Position numbers and translations under genes: made by a program. Below are positions 39,477-50,800 of a DNA stretch of 64,000 nt, one piece after another (position 1 is the first letter of the stretch; every line of letters starts with the position of its first letter). The notes beneath the pieces are model-generated. The model made no database searches, was not told where the DNA came from, and saw nothing but the letters and a program-made list of their open reading frames with translations. The DNA comes from Prunella strophiata (taxonomy: Eukaryota; Chordata; Aves; Passeriformes; Prunellidae), in the NCBI GenBank assembly GCA_036583965.1, contig JAZBQD010000030.1, positions 55,429,551 through 55,493,550 on the forward strand, in the 5' to 3' direction.

Positions 39477-41895
39477 CAGGGAATCATAAATACTGTGCTC
39501 CCAAAGAATGCACAGCATGTGTAAATACTCCAAAACAAAAAATATCTGGCACTAGTGTTATAGAGAGGTTTCCTAGTGGGCAAAATTCTGACACTGCTAA
39601 GAGTCAAACAGGCAAAATATCAAAGGTAAAGTGAAAAAAGGCAAAATTTTTTAAAATAAATTGATCTCCCCCTCAAATCCCTAAGCAAGTCTCAAGTATA
39701 TGTAATGCTCATGATTCACAGAGTCACTTTTCTGATTACACTGATGTGCCAAGGTTTCCTTTCTCAAGTGATAAACTAGAGAAGTTATTGGTCCCTCTTA
39801 TACCGTCCTGGAAAATCCAAGCATGAAAAAAGGTACAACAGAACCTATTGGAAAAATTCAGTGTTTAACATGGACCTTTCATTTTTCAATAAAAATGAAA
39901 GTGGCAAAAATGGAGTTGAATTTTTTACACAAATTTCTTCAATAAAAACATATACAGAAAAAAGCCATATTCAACAAAACAGAGCTTAACAATCAGGCAT
40001 ATCACTGAGGACACTTCTTCCAGAAAATCTACTTGTCCCATGCAGACAGATCTGGAAACATTAATTCAGTGAATAGCCACAGCATTTTGCGAGAAGCACA
40101 ATCCCATTTAGCAAAGAACAAAGATGGGGATATATGTCAAAAATAATCATAAGAAAAGCTAGCTTTTGTTCATTAGAAACTACATATTAGCAGCAGTATA
40201 CAGGCTACATAGCTTACATGCATAAATCTCTCTAAGGGGGAGGAAAATAGCAACAGGCATGATACTGGATTTCACCATAGGTCTGGAAGGTAAGTGAACA
40301 ACTAAAAAACATGGGGACATAGAAGAAAGAAGGAAAATCAATAACCTCTCAAAAAAAAAGCCCTAAGACAAAAGCAATGTTCATACAATCACACCACCAA
40401 CAACAGTCCAAGGCTAGAACATACAATAAGACAAACATCATGTACACGTTCTTCCTAAATATGAAACATTTGAGTAAAACTGCTGACTTGCAGCCATGAA
40501 CATAACTTTGAGACATCCTTGTAGTAATTTTCCATGTAGTAAAACCACAGAAAATATAACCAAGAGAACCTGAATGTTATACAAGATTTCAACCTACACA
40601 TGAGTAACAGCCTCAAATATGTTACCAAAATTAAAATAAATAATACAAGAGGGATGCAAATGTCTGCACTGCCACCCATCCCAATGATGTCTGATTGTTC
40701 ATCACAGCAGAACAGCAATTAATGGGGACAAGCAAAATTAAGGGCTTTCTGACAAATTAGGAAACCACACTGGAGGCCATGTTCCAAAGTTATTTGTTTA
40801 TTGTGCTTTTCTACAATATTTTATGCTTCTACAGAAGCAAAAGAGGTAAAAAGAATAAACTTCTACAGTAATTGAAAGTATACCTGCTACTTTAATATAT
40901 CTCTAAGTACCACAACTGATGCAGGTACTGGTTTTGCACTTCTGAAAGTACAACCACACCAATCAGCACTGAAGAAAAATAAGGAGTACATCCTTATAGC
41001 TTTCAAATCCTCTTGTCCTCTATACCAAGCACTTCTAAAATCTATGTTCATTAAAACACATTGTCCAACCCAAGTCTAAGAAGCGTCTCCCCTCTGCTCT
41101 CCTTATGTCCACCAAGCATGAAGGGGGACATGCAGAAGCAAGCTTTCTCACAGACACTGTGCCTTTGGGTGAAAAAGTATCCCAAAAAGGAAAAGATTTT
41201 CTCTCAAGAAAACCAAAACCAAACCAGAGCATGATCCTGATAGCTGACAAATACCCTCCATAGACATTTCAGCTGGTGGAATAAGAAGCTAATTTTTCTG
41301 GCTTGGGACAAAAAAAGCTCTATTTAAGGTCCCAAAACATGACTGAATAAAACCCCTCACCACCTGGTTCTTCAGACTCCTCAGCTTCCAAATAGTAAAG
41401 TACTATATAGGAGGCTAAAGCTCTGATTCTACAAGTGCTCACATTGGGCCACATCTGCCTGGTCCAGATACACGCATCAAAACAAGCTTGGGATTCCCAT
41501 AATATCCTGGAAGCATCAGATCTGGCAGGTGTTGTCAGCATAAACATGCACAAAACCTACAACCACACCCCCAGGAAAGCACAGAAGAGCCATCACAATC
41601 ACTTATATTGAGGGACATACAGAAGCATTGATGGTCCAGTAGGTCTCAGTTTAATGTGTGCCATGATGCAAGAGACCCATGATTGCACTCCATTCTTCAG
41701 CTGCAGGGGGTCCAAAGCTACATGTCCCTTTTGAAGGGAGGAATCTTCACTAGAAACTGTTTAGTCATGAAAGCAACTGCCTACAGCAAAGCTGAAGGGG
41801 CTCCACCTGGCAAAAAATACTTCATGTCCAAAGGGCTTCTGAAAAATCAGCACTGACTCCATGAGTCAACACACTTTCACAGAATGCATTCTATC

Positions 41896-41914
41896 AAAAA
41901 AAAAAAAAAAAAAG
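41896..41914. repeat. Poly-A run
   Basis: About 18 consecutive A residues, without a recognised element attached. Confidence 0.9.
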
Positions 41915-44900
41915 GCACAGTTTTACTTCCATTAAATAAAAAATGTAGTTTTATAGATGTATTTAAACCACAAAACCTTGTGAACTACCATACCAGCTTC
42001 AAATCTGTACATTTTGAGTTTCCTGTCACTATTGTTCTTACACTGTCAACATGTCACTCATCTTAAAATAACCACCAGCACCCAAAAATAACTTAATTCT
42101 GAATGTGTAACGCTATATTTGACACTCATTCATCCATTAATAATCTGGTTTTAGCACATGAGTTTATGACTCCTCAAGTCTCTTTTAATCTCTACAAGTA
42201 CTTTGGGTGCTGGAACTTTTCTTTATTCAAAATGAACTATGGCAAAAAAACCCCATAATCCCCCTTTTACCAGTTTAACACTTGAATGTCTAAGCTGCAG
42301 ACAAGCCCAAATAGATGCTTCCCTGAGTAACTGAGCTATTTAATGCCAATGAGAGGATTACATCTGTTTAAGGCACAACAAAAGCACATGACACCCCTGC
42401 GTTATACATCCAGATACCGCTGTCATGAGCAGGGAAGCAATTCTAAGTATAGCTGCCAAATTCCTCTTTTTTCCAGCAGGAACTCCTAACTGGAAACACA
42501 GCTTCTTCCTTTTCTACATTGACACAGCACTCTCAAAGGCAGACACAGCAATCTGTTATGCCCAGATTTTTTTCAAGGTCCTCTCCAAGTCAACAGCAAA
42601 AATTCCTTTATTTTTGATGGGAAGAGCAAGGCTGGGTTCCCAAAGAATTCACAGTTCAGCTTGCCTTTCAAGTACCTTTTTATCTCAGGACATACACAGC
42701 TATTCACAACATCCTATCTCATCTTCCCACATTCCTATTCTCAGCTCAAGTGTATGAACAAAATCTCCATTCCTGCATACCCCACTGAGATGCAAATCTG
42801 GGAGCACTCCAGAACCTCATGTTAACTCAGACACACATGAAGAATTAACCATCTGTGTTACACCATCTGTTGCCTACTGTACTTTAGACTCGTCCAGAAC
42901 AGCTTATCACATCTCACTTTCTTGTGACCTAAACTCAGAGTGTTGGGGTTTTTTTGTTACAAAAAACAATGCAACAGACTAAAATCATATGGTTTTCCGT
43001 GTTAGGAACAGCTGTTTCAGACAATGCTGCAAACAGATTTTCTTTGGCAAGTTGCTGGTTGGCAAATCATGTTTGTTAAATTGTTTGTAGTCTGAAAGAA
43101 TCAAATAGAAAGGAAGTTTCACACACTAGACAAAGAAACATAAAAGCAATTGCATTTTAAAAAACTTTTTTTATTTCTTTCTTTAAATAGAGATGGAGAC
43201 AATAGACCTAGTACCCTGCATATTTAATAGCAGCTTACATGTATAAACTCTTAAGAATTAAAATAATGTCTATCTTCTGAAATATGTTTCTTAAACTTTC
43301 TTCTAAATGACAAGCAACCAAGGCCAAAATGTCAATCATAAATAATTAGGAAACAATTACTGTTATATTTTTATTTCATTAACATTTCTGTCAGTGATAC
43401 CATTTAGAACAGTGGCATCTTGGCTTTCCCTTGTGTTGTAGATAATAAAATGCTCATATATTTATGTAAAAGCTATTCTCAGTAAAATCAGATCTGATCC
43501 AAGAAGATAAGAATGTTAAAAGTTGTTTTTCTATGGCATTTGGTCTTAAGGAGCAAAAATTTCAAAAAGACTGTGCAAATAATTTCTATATTCTGCACCT
43601 GTTTTTCTTAGCTTGTCTTTGTCACAATATTTCCAAAAATAACACCTCACATCTCTTCCAAGTGCTCACATGTACAACTGTGTTTGAGTCAATTTAGCGG
43701 CTTCAGAGGCTCTTTGATAATGTCACCTCACAAAAGAAGAACCTGAAACAAAGAGTGAATGGAAACCATTTATACACTGCCCAATTTTATGTCAAAACTG
43801 AAAGTAAATTAATGACTTCAGACTTCTTATAGTACTGAAAAATTATGAATTTTGCAAAACTGTATAAGAAGCCTGTAAAGACCAGGGTGGCAAAGGCATG
43901 ACTTGTGATACAGGAACAGGAGCTCAGGTCCCATCTGCTATAGGCTTCTTGATGATTGCCTTAAGTAACTTCTCACTTCTCTTTGATACCTTTGTTTCAG
44001 GGTTTAAAATAGCAAAAATACTTTTTTATTCATAGAACAGGGAAAAGATTAAATTTAGTCATTTTGATGACTAAATGATACAGTATACAGACAATTCAGA
44101 TACAGTAACCAAGGGAGACATTCTAATATCCAGAATTTAAGACAGGCAGATGTTATTGGCAGAAGCTTCAAATAATTTCTATGCAATATAAATATACAAT
44201 GCAGTCTATTGAACATTTAGAAGGGAACCATCTCTTTTTTAAAAGAGCATTCACACCAGATGAGAAGTGAAAAGACTGCAAGGCATGATTAATTTAACAC
44301 AGCGTTAAATAGTATCTTGTCCTGTTATATGTTTTTAATATATCTTCCTAAATAATTTAAGAAAGTTGTTTTATACTTCTGTGTTCTGGAAATCAGTTCA
44401 GTGCCTGCACACATGACAAGAGCTTCTTAATTTACTACATAGCCTACCCATGTGGGAGCATTGCTTTGCTTCACACAAGGGAGAAAGTGTAACTGTAATC
44501 AAAGACTTTCAAGAGTACAATACACAGTTTCTTTCTAAATATACAACCTTTCTGTTTGTGTTTTAAAAATTTCACACAAAGCAGACAATTTTCACCTGAA
44601 CTGTTTAGATGAAGGGCATAATTTTAGCTGCAGACACCCAGAAACAATGTTTTAAGACTGTTTAGATTAATACCTGCAAAGTTGTTCAAATCTAAACAGA
44701 ATTTTAAAAATATAACAAGGATAGACAATCTAATTAGACAATCTAATCTAATCCAAAGTAAAGCATCAAATCAAGTACCTGATTTAGGGATGCTCCCAGT
44801 AGCAACTACATCTTAAATTAAAGGCATTTAAACTTTGCACTTCAAAAGTGCAACCACTCAAGTTAACTTGCAATACAATCATCTGAATTGACAGGGTTTT

Positions 44901-45179
44901 TGCTATGAAATACTTGTATTTTTACACATTTGCTATAATGATTTTGAAAGTGTATTTGGCATAGAAGCACCTTCACCAACAACTTCAATAAAGGAAGTAT
45001 TTATGTCTTACTGTCTTCAGGAAAGGATTGGTTATTTATCAATTCCTCCAACTATTAGGCTTGATGTTTTTCTGACTAGCTGGACAGCCCAGCTTTTTAC
45101 CTGAATATTATAAAAGCTAGAGAATTTATGCACTGTATTAGGTCACCATGAACCCAACATTAGCTAGAACTCTCCAGAA

Positions 45180-45580
45180 GAGGGGACTGAGAACATGGGG
45201 GAAACAGCCCTGCAAACACACCCAGGTCAGTGAAGAAGCAGAGGGAGGAGGTGCCCCAGGCATCAGAGCACCCCTTGGTGCAGCCCATGGTGAGGCAGCT
45301 GTGCCCCTGCAGCCCATGGGGGTCACAGGGGGAGAACAGATCCACCTGCAGCCTGCAGAGGACCCCACACCAGAGCAGGTGGATGCCCTGTGATCCAGTG
45401 AGAAACCCACACTGGTGCAGGCTCCAGGCAGGACCTGTGGCCACATGGAGAGGAGCCCATGGTGGAGTAGGTTTCCTGGCAACACTTGTGACCCCGTGGG
45501 ACACCTATGCTGGAGCACTCTCTTCCTAAAGGACTGTCTCCTGGGCAAGCCACCCAAGCTAGAGCAGTTCTGAGGAATTC
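45180..45580 (+). mobile_element. GC-rich block resembling avian ERV-derived repeat
   Basis: About 400 bp far richer in G+C than its surroundings. It is built of loose repeats such as CTGCAGCCCATGGGGGTCAC, CCACACCAGAGCAGGTGGAT, AACCCACACTGGTGCAGG and GTGACCCCGTGGGACACC, that is, a recurring 'CCCGTGG-GACCCAC-CTGGAGCAGG' theme. I recognise this pattern from repetitive elements common in bird genomes and believe it comes from an endogenous retrovirus-like element, but cannot name the family. Open frames of 80-139 codons across it overlap on both strands and show no family resemblance. An A-rich run (about 45804-45826) lies to the right. Confidence 0.55.
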
Positions 45581-46989
45581 TGTAAATTTCACATCAAGCT
45601 TTCCAACATTGCACAATGCACACACCAATGTAGGCAGTGTTGCCAATAAGGCTTCAAACACAAGCAAAGCAAGAGGTTTCCTGGCAAGTGATCCTAAGAG
45701 TCCCTTTCACTCTCAAAATGTTCATTAAACAGCTACCCATCTTTCCCAATATTCACAGGCTTGGATTCCTTGCTCTCAGAAAAATCTTAACAAAACAGAA
45801 CAAAAAAAAAAAAAACAAAAAAAAACCCCAGAAGGCATACAGGAAAAGGTAGATAGGAGCATGGCCATCAAATACCTTAGTTCACTTTTCAGTTTTGTGA
45901 ATGCACATTCCATTCTAATTCCTCAACGAAGCTGCAGCACCTTTCTCTCACCAAAAGGCTACAGAAGCATAATTTTGTCACTACAAAGGAAATACAAACC
46001 ATTCAAAAATTTCACCTTGAGATTCCTTCCCAAGAAAAGACATGCTGATGGTGCCAATAGAATTGGAAAGTTCAGCTTTATTATCCTAACAGTTAAACTT
46101 TCTGTGTGATAATCCAGCTTGTGACCAGGAAAGAAAAGTATCCTTTGATAACAATGCAGACTTCCTTAATACAGTAGCTCTGATTTTCCAGCTATCAACA
46201 TTAACCAGGTCAGCTATTCATCAGCAGCACACGGAAAGTAAATTAGACATGTCAAGGTGAAAAGCTTCATGCTCCTCATCTGCCTCAAAGCACTAATGGG
46301 TAGCCTGTTCCTGTGTTTCTAAGGCACCATCAGGTTCCTGGGAAAGTGTTTCTCAGTATCTGAGAAAGTCATCTCACATTTTCAGGACTACCTACTCACT
46401 AAGAGTAGAAGAACTCCAAAGCAGCACGCACTGATGAACTGCAAGTTTTCTCCAGTCCCCTGCTGCTCTGGTTCTGACTGCACAAACCTCACAGCAACAC
46501 AGTTAAAATCAGCACTGAGAAGACTTCTGGCAACTCTTCAGCCCCGATGGCTTTTTACCCACTCTAGGTTCTTCCTCTACCAGCCAACCTATGATGTCTT
46601 GAGCATAGGTTGAAATTTTTAAAAGGTGAAGTCTCATTTAAAGTGCAAAGTAAGCCCTAATTTGGATCTTGCCAAGGATGAGTACTAGTTTAAAAGGCAT
46701 ACATTCTGTTCAGACCAGTATTTTCACTAAGATAAAATATATGGAAATGAACCAAATTTAAGCTTACTTGAGCACAGGACTTCTGAAGTTCAACTATACT
46801 GTTTTGAAATGCTGCTTTGTATTAATCTGTACAGGTTGTCTACAAGTCCAGACATTGGGAATTTAGACCTCAGTGATTTAATTTTCTTTTTTTTTTGTTT
46901 TATTTGAGCCCAAAAGTTAAAAAAAAACACTAGGGGGTCAGATTTAGCTTTGCTGAAGTTGTATTGAAAAAAATTATGGAACATAGGAT

Positions 46990-47255
46990 AATGATTTTAA
47001 ATTACAAAAGGGTAGATTTAGATTAGAAATAAAGAAGGTATTTTTTACAATGAGGGCAATAAGACACTGCTACAGGTTTCCTAGAGGAGCTGTGGATGTC
47101 CCATTCCTGTAATAGCTTAAGGTCAGGTTGGATGGGACTTTGAGCAACCTGCTCTAGTGAGAGGTATCCCTGCTTTTTGCAGGGGGGTTGGAACCAGGTG
47201 ACCTTTAGAAGAACCCTTCCAATTCAAACCAAATCACTCTGCAGCTATACAATTC
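46990..47255 (+). mobile_element. CR1 LINE 3' end
   Basis: GGTAGATTTAGATTAGAAAT, CTAGAGGAGCTGTGGATGTC, AGGTCAGGTTGGATGGGACT, TTTTTGCAGGGGGGTTGGAA and CCTTCCAATTCAAACC follow the canonical CR1 3' terminal order on the plus strand. It lies about 400 bp from the candidate promoter/exon at 47.7 kb and does not overlap it. Confidence 0.92.
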
Positions 47256-47674
47256 TCCTAAAACTGGTTCAAGACCTAACTAACTTGACACACAACCACG
47301 GAAGGTACAGACTACGTAGACAGAGATGAAGAGATCAATCAGAGTGAGAAAGAAGAGGCTAAAATGATTGCATTTGACAATCCATTCCAAAGGTCCCCAA
47401 GAAGTTTTTTGTAAAATGTTTCTGCATTCACTGGTTGTTTCAAAGACTAAGGAAAAAAGGGGAAGTCCAAAATTGATGTTTTCCTCTTAAAAGAACTGAC
47501 AAATTTTCTTCAAATTCAAGTAGAAAGTTGAGCTACTTTTCAACAAAATAAATGGATTCCATAAAAAAAACCTTAACGCAAACAACATAAGAATATTTAC
47601 CATTAGCTGACCTGTCATTATCAACACAGATAAAGTTACTAGCTATAACAGCAAGCTCTGAAATGTAATCTCAC

Positions 47675-47728
47675 CGTAAAAGTCCCATACCTTTTCACAA
47701 GTTCTATTCCTTGCAGTGCTGACTCCAT
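47675..47728 (-). CDS. Candidate alternative first coding segment for DGKH
   Basis: On the DGKH strand an ATG with a strong context (A at -3, G at +4) opens 18 codons, MESALQGIELVKRYGTFT, ending at a good donor, ACG|GTGAGA. The donor is phase 0, exactly what the PH exon at 16401-16511 needs, so splicing would give ...GTFT|TSIKEG... without a frame change. About 65-70 bp upstream of the ATG is a TATAAAA box with CCAAT and E-box motifs further up. A three-codon upstream frame (ATG CTG TGG TGA) starts at 47750. I do not recognise the peptide from any known DGKH isoform. A phase match has about a one-in-three chance of arising at random, and the segment could instead be the promoter end of an unrecognised LTR. 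Transcript data would decide. Confidence 0.3.
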
Positions 47729-47767
47729 CCTTCCTTCTTCACCACAGCATTGCTAAATGAAGTCTGT

Positions 47768-47875
47768 GCTCTCCTCTCTTGCTGGCCCCTCCTTTTATAC
47801 TACTCAAAGTCATTGGATGCACCTGTGCCCTATTAAGGCACACCTGTTCCAAACCCTTAGTAATCAGAACAGCTG
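47768..47875 (-). promoter_or_regulatory. TATA/CCAAT/E-box promoter-like block
   Basis: Read on the minus strand, in order: E-box CAGCTG (47870-47875), E-box CAGGTG (47841-47846), a second CAGGTG (47820-47825), CCAAT (47812-47816) and TATAAAA (47793-47799) followed by GGAGGGGCC. The CCAAT-TATA spacing is short (about 13 bp between motifs). A start site would be expected near 47768, upstream of the candidate ATG at 47728. The ordered set is unusual against the AT-rich background. It may be a tissue-specific promoter of DGKH or part of an LTR; no terminal repeats or target duplication were identified to prove the latter. Confidence 0.4.
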
Positions 47876-50800
47876 CAACTCTTTAGGGGGTGAAATTACC
47901 TTCAGTACTACCTCCCACAGTGACCAATCTGTAAAATATCATATAAAAATCTATTGATTCAAGGAGTAACAAAACTTCTTTCCATACTACATTTTAATCA
48001 AAACACAAGACTTATTTGCATTTGGACAACAGAGTATGGACTGGACATCACCACCTTTCTTACATACTCCAGACTGTCACATTAAATGTTTCAAGCATTG
48101 TACACCCACCACATTAATGCTGAATACAAAATAGGATGTGGCTATGTGGTGAAGCTTTCACGTTGTAGATCAGGCATAGTCATCCCAGATCTATGAAAAA
48201 GGCATAACAACCTTCCAGAAGAATTCACATAGCACCCAGCTAGACAGGGATCAAGTCTGTGTTGTGAGCCATTGCTGGTCACCACTCTTAATATGGGAAG
48301 GGCTTTTACATTCTTTCAGGGGCTCTTTCCCTTTGCACGAGTTTTGATACAGACACTAGCACAAGATGGGCACACAACCATCACAGATTCTGGATGCCCA
48401 AAGAGAGCCATCACAGTAACTGATCTCTCAGGAGAAATCAAGCTCCTATGAAGTGCAGCTAGTTGAGTACTGATCCACAAAAGGGGAAAAACAAAGAAAC
48501 AGGCATTACTAGTTAATCATAAAATCTAGTCCAGAACAATATAAGAAATTAACTGGGGCTTCTTTGTATATGTCATTTGTCAAAACTTTAAAATCTCAAA
48601 ACTTTGTTAGCATCCACCAGCATCCCTGATATAACAAACCTTCATTCCTAAACCTGCACCTAGTAAGGCAGCTATGACAAAGTGAGGCTTAAACTTTACT
48701 ACTAACAACTCCAGCTTGCCATGCAAGAGTGGACAACTGAAAAGGCCTATTGAGAGTCCACACACTGATGCAATCAAGAAAATCATGGTGAACTGTGATC
48801 ATTTCTGTGGTCAGCACTATCAAGGTGAAATCAATTAAGACATTCTATATATATATAAACACTATGAGCTTGAAGTCCTTTGTTTCAAACTCAATTAAGC
48901 TACCAGTATCTCCCTTTTCAAATATTTGTCTGACATTGCCCTTTATTCATATTATTCTGAGGAAAAATCTCTTTTAGTTAATATTTATCCTGACTAAAAA
49001 TAAATGAGCACTTAATTCTCAGCTGTTTCAAGCTCTAATTAAAACCAGCTCCACAGCCAGACACAGACACTATTCTAAGAAGAAACAGCCTCAAGTAACA
49101 CAATGTTCATTGTTAAAGAAAGTGGTTCATAAGCAATTATATCTTGTCAGCTCTAACAGTTAATCTAACCTCTTCAATGACACCCAGTTATTTTCACACT
49201 CAACATCCTGCCACCAACCAGTAATTATGGCTTGTACTTGCTATCTCTGCTGACACTGACTTGCAGACTACAGAGACATAGGCAAATGAGCTTATAACCT
49301 TAACATAACCAAAGGACACTAAAGAGGTTATTTTTTGCAGCATGACATTTATTCCTGAAATTGTTTAGCCATTAAACAACGATCATTTCATCATTTAATC
49401 TAATTCTAACCAAGACTCTGCTTCAAATGGAAAGCTTTTCCACTGAATTTTTTTTCCTATTTGCAGCAAGTCATTAAAACAAAATTAATACATGATAAAA
49501 GAACTGCAGTGAAGGAAAAAAAAAAAAAACCAACACTGTAGATCTTATTTTGCTTTAGGGAGACTAAGATTTCTCATGCTGGAGAAAGGGGAGAAGAGAA
49601 AATAAAATTAAGACTGCCAAGCAGTGGTTGCAGAAGACTCCAAACCCCTTCAGTCACCTTCCCAAAAGTAAGAGGCAAAAGACAACAGTTCTTAAGGTTT
49701 GTTTGCAATATGACACAATTCATGACAGAACATCAGCAATAACCTTGAAAAGTCAGGGAAATACTCCTCAGGAAGACCAAGGAGAAAAACATCCTCCTTA
49801 TTGTTAAAAAGAGGGGTAAAGAAAGAACCAAAGAATAATGATCAAATTATTTTTCTTACTAAAATACAGAAAAATACAATACCCGTGGGTACAGAAAAGC
49901 AACATGTTCTAAAACATTTTGACAATCCCTTATGACATGCTCATCACAAGACAAGACGTTACTGTTGCATGGTAGTAAAAGTGGCTGGGAAACTTTGCTT
50001 GGGAAAAATATAAATGGAAACATGACTTTTAAAAAAGCAATATGGGCTACTTACAGACTCTAAGAATTTGAAGGTCATAAGTGAAAAATGGGCTCTCAGA
50101 ATAGCCAGTATCAGCAGGTATCTGAACATATTTTTCAATTAAATTTTGAAATGTCAACAGTACATACAAGCAAAATACACTATAGGGTGTATCATTCTAC
50201 ATATTTGCTTGAGAACACAAGGTATAAGCTGTGCCTGCAGAGACTGCAAAAGATTTTAAGGATTTTAAGCACTAAAAGAAGGAACTGATCCTCTTTACCT
50301 GCTATGTACAGTTGATTGTTAAGAGCCAGAGACTTAATGTATTACATCAATAAAATTTGGTATCTCACTTGTGATTTAAATGTTTTTCCTTGGAGTCTTC
50401 TCCTATTGGCAGATGAGAAGCAAAACCACAATACAGCAAGATTTTAAAATTAATGATATTTTGAGTAGTTACTCAAGTCAGAGTTAGAAGTAGTGCTACT
50501 TTGCACTTAATGCCTGGTCCTGTAATTTTGCCAGAGTAGGGTACATCTTTGGAAAGCTGTGCTTTAGTTTATTGACAGAAGTTTCACATATGTATGTCAT
50601 GTATAACCAATTTAACACTTGTGACTGAGATCTAAAGAAGTCTAAAGCCTTACCCTGGATCACATTAAGTACCAAAAGAATTTTTTGTTCTCATGAAGCA
50701 GATCTTCCTGACCTCTTTGGTCAGAAAACCAAATAATTTTCTTCTAAAAGACCTGAGAAATTGAATAAAGTCTACCCAATAGATTATAGTATTTAAATTT

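Noticed and set aside
39317..39607. 96-codon minus-strand frame over the CpG patch
   Set aside because: No homology recognised and no donor in a phase that clearly fits DGKH.
42425..42757. 110-codon plus-strand frame
   Set aside because: No recognisable domain, no splice or promoter support, and intronic in a minus-strand gene; consistent with chance.
45138..45667. Open frames of 80-139 codons on both strands
   Set aside because: Overlapping frames on opposite strands over a GC-rich repeat block; composition explains the lack of stops.
47685..47693. Alternative donor AAAAG|GTATGG within the candidate first exon
   Set aside because: It would join out of phase to the PH exon and hit a stop within a few codons; the donor 15 bp further on fits.
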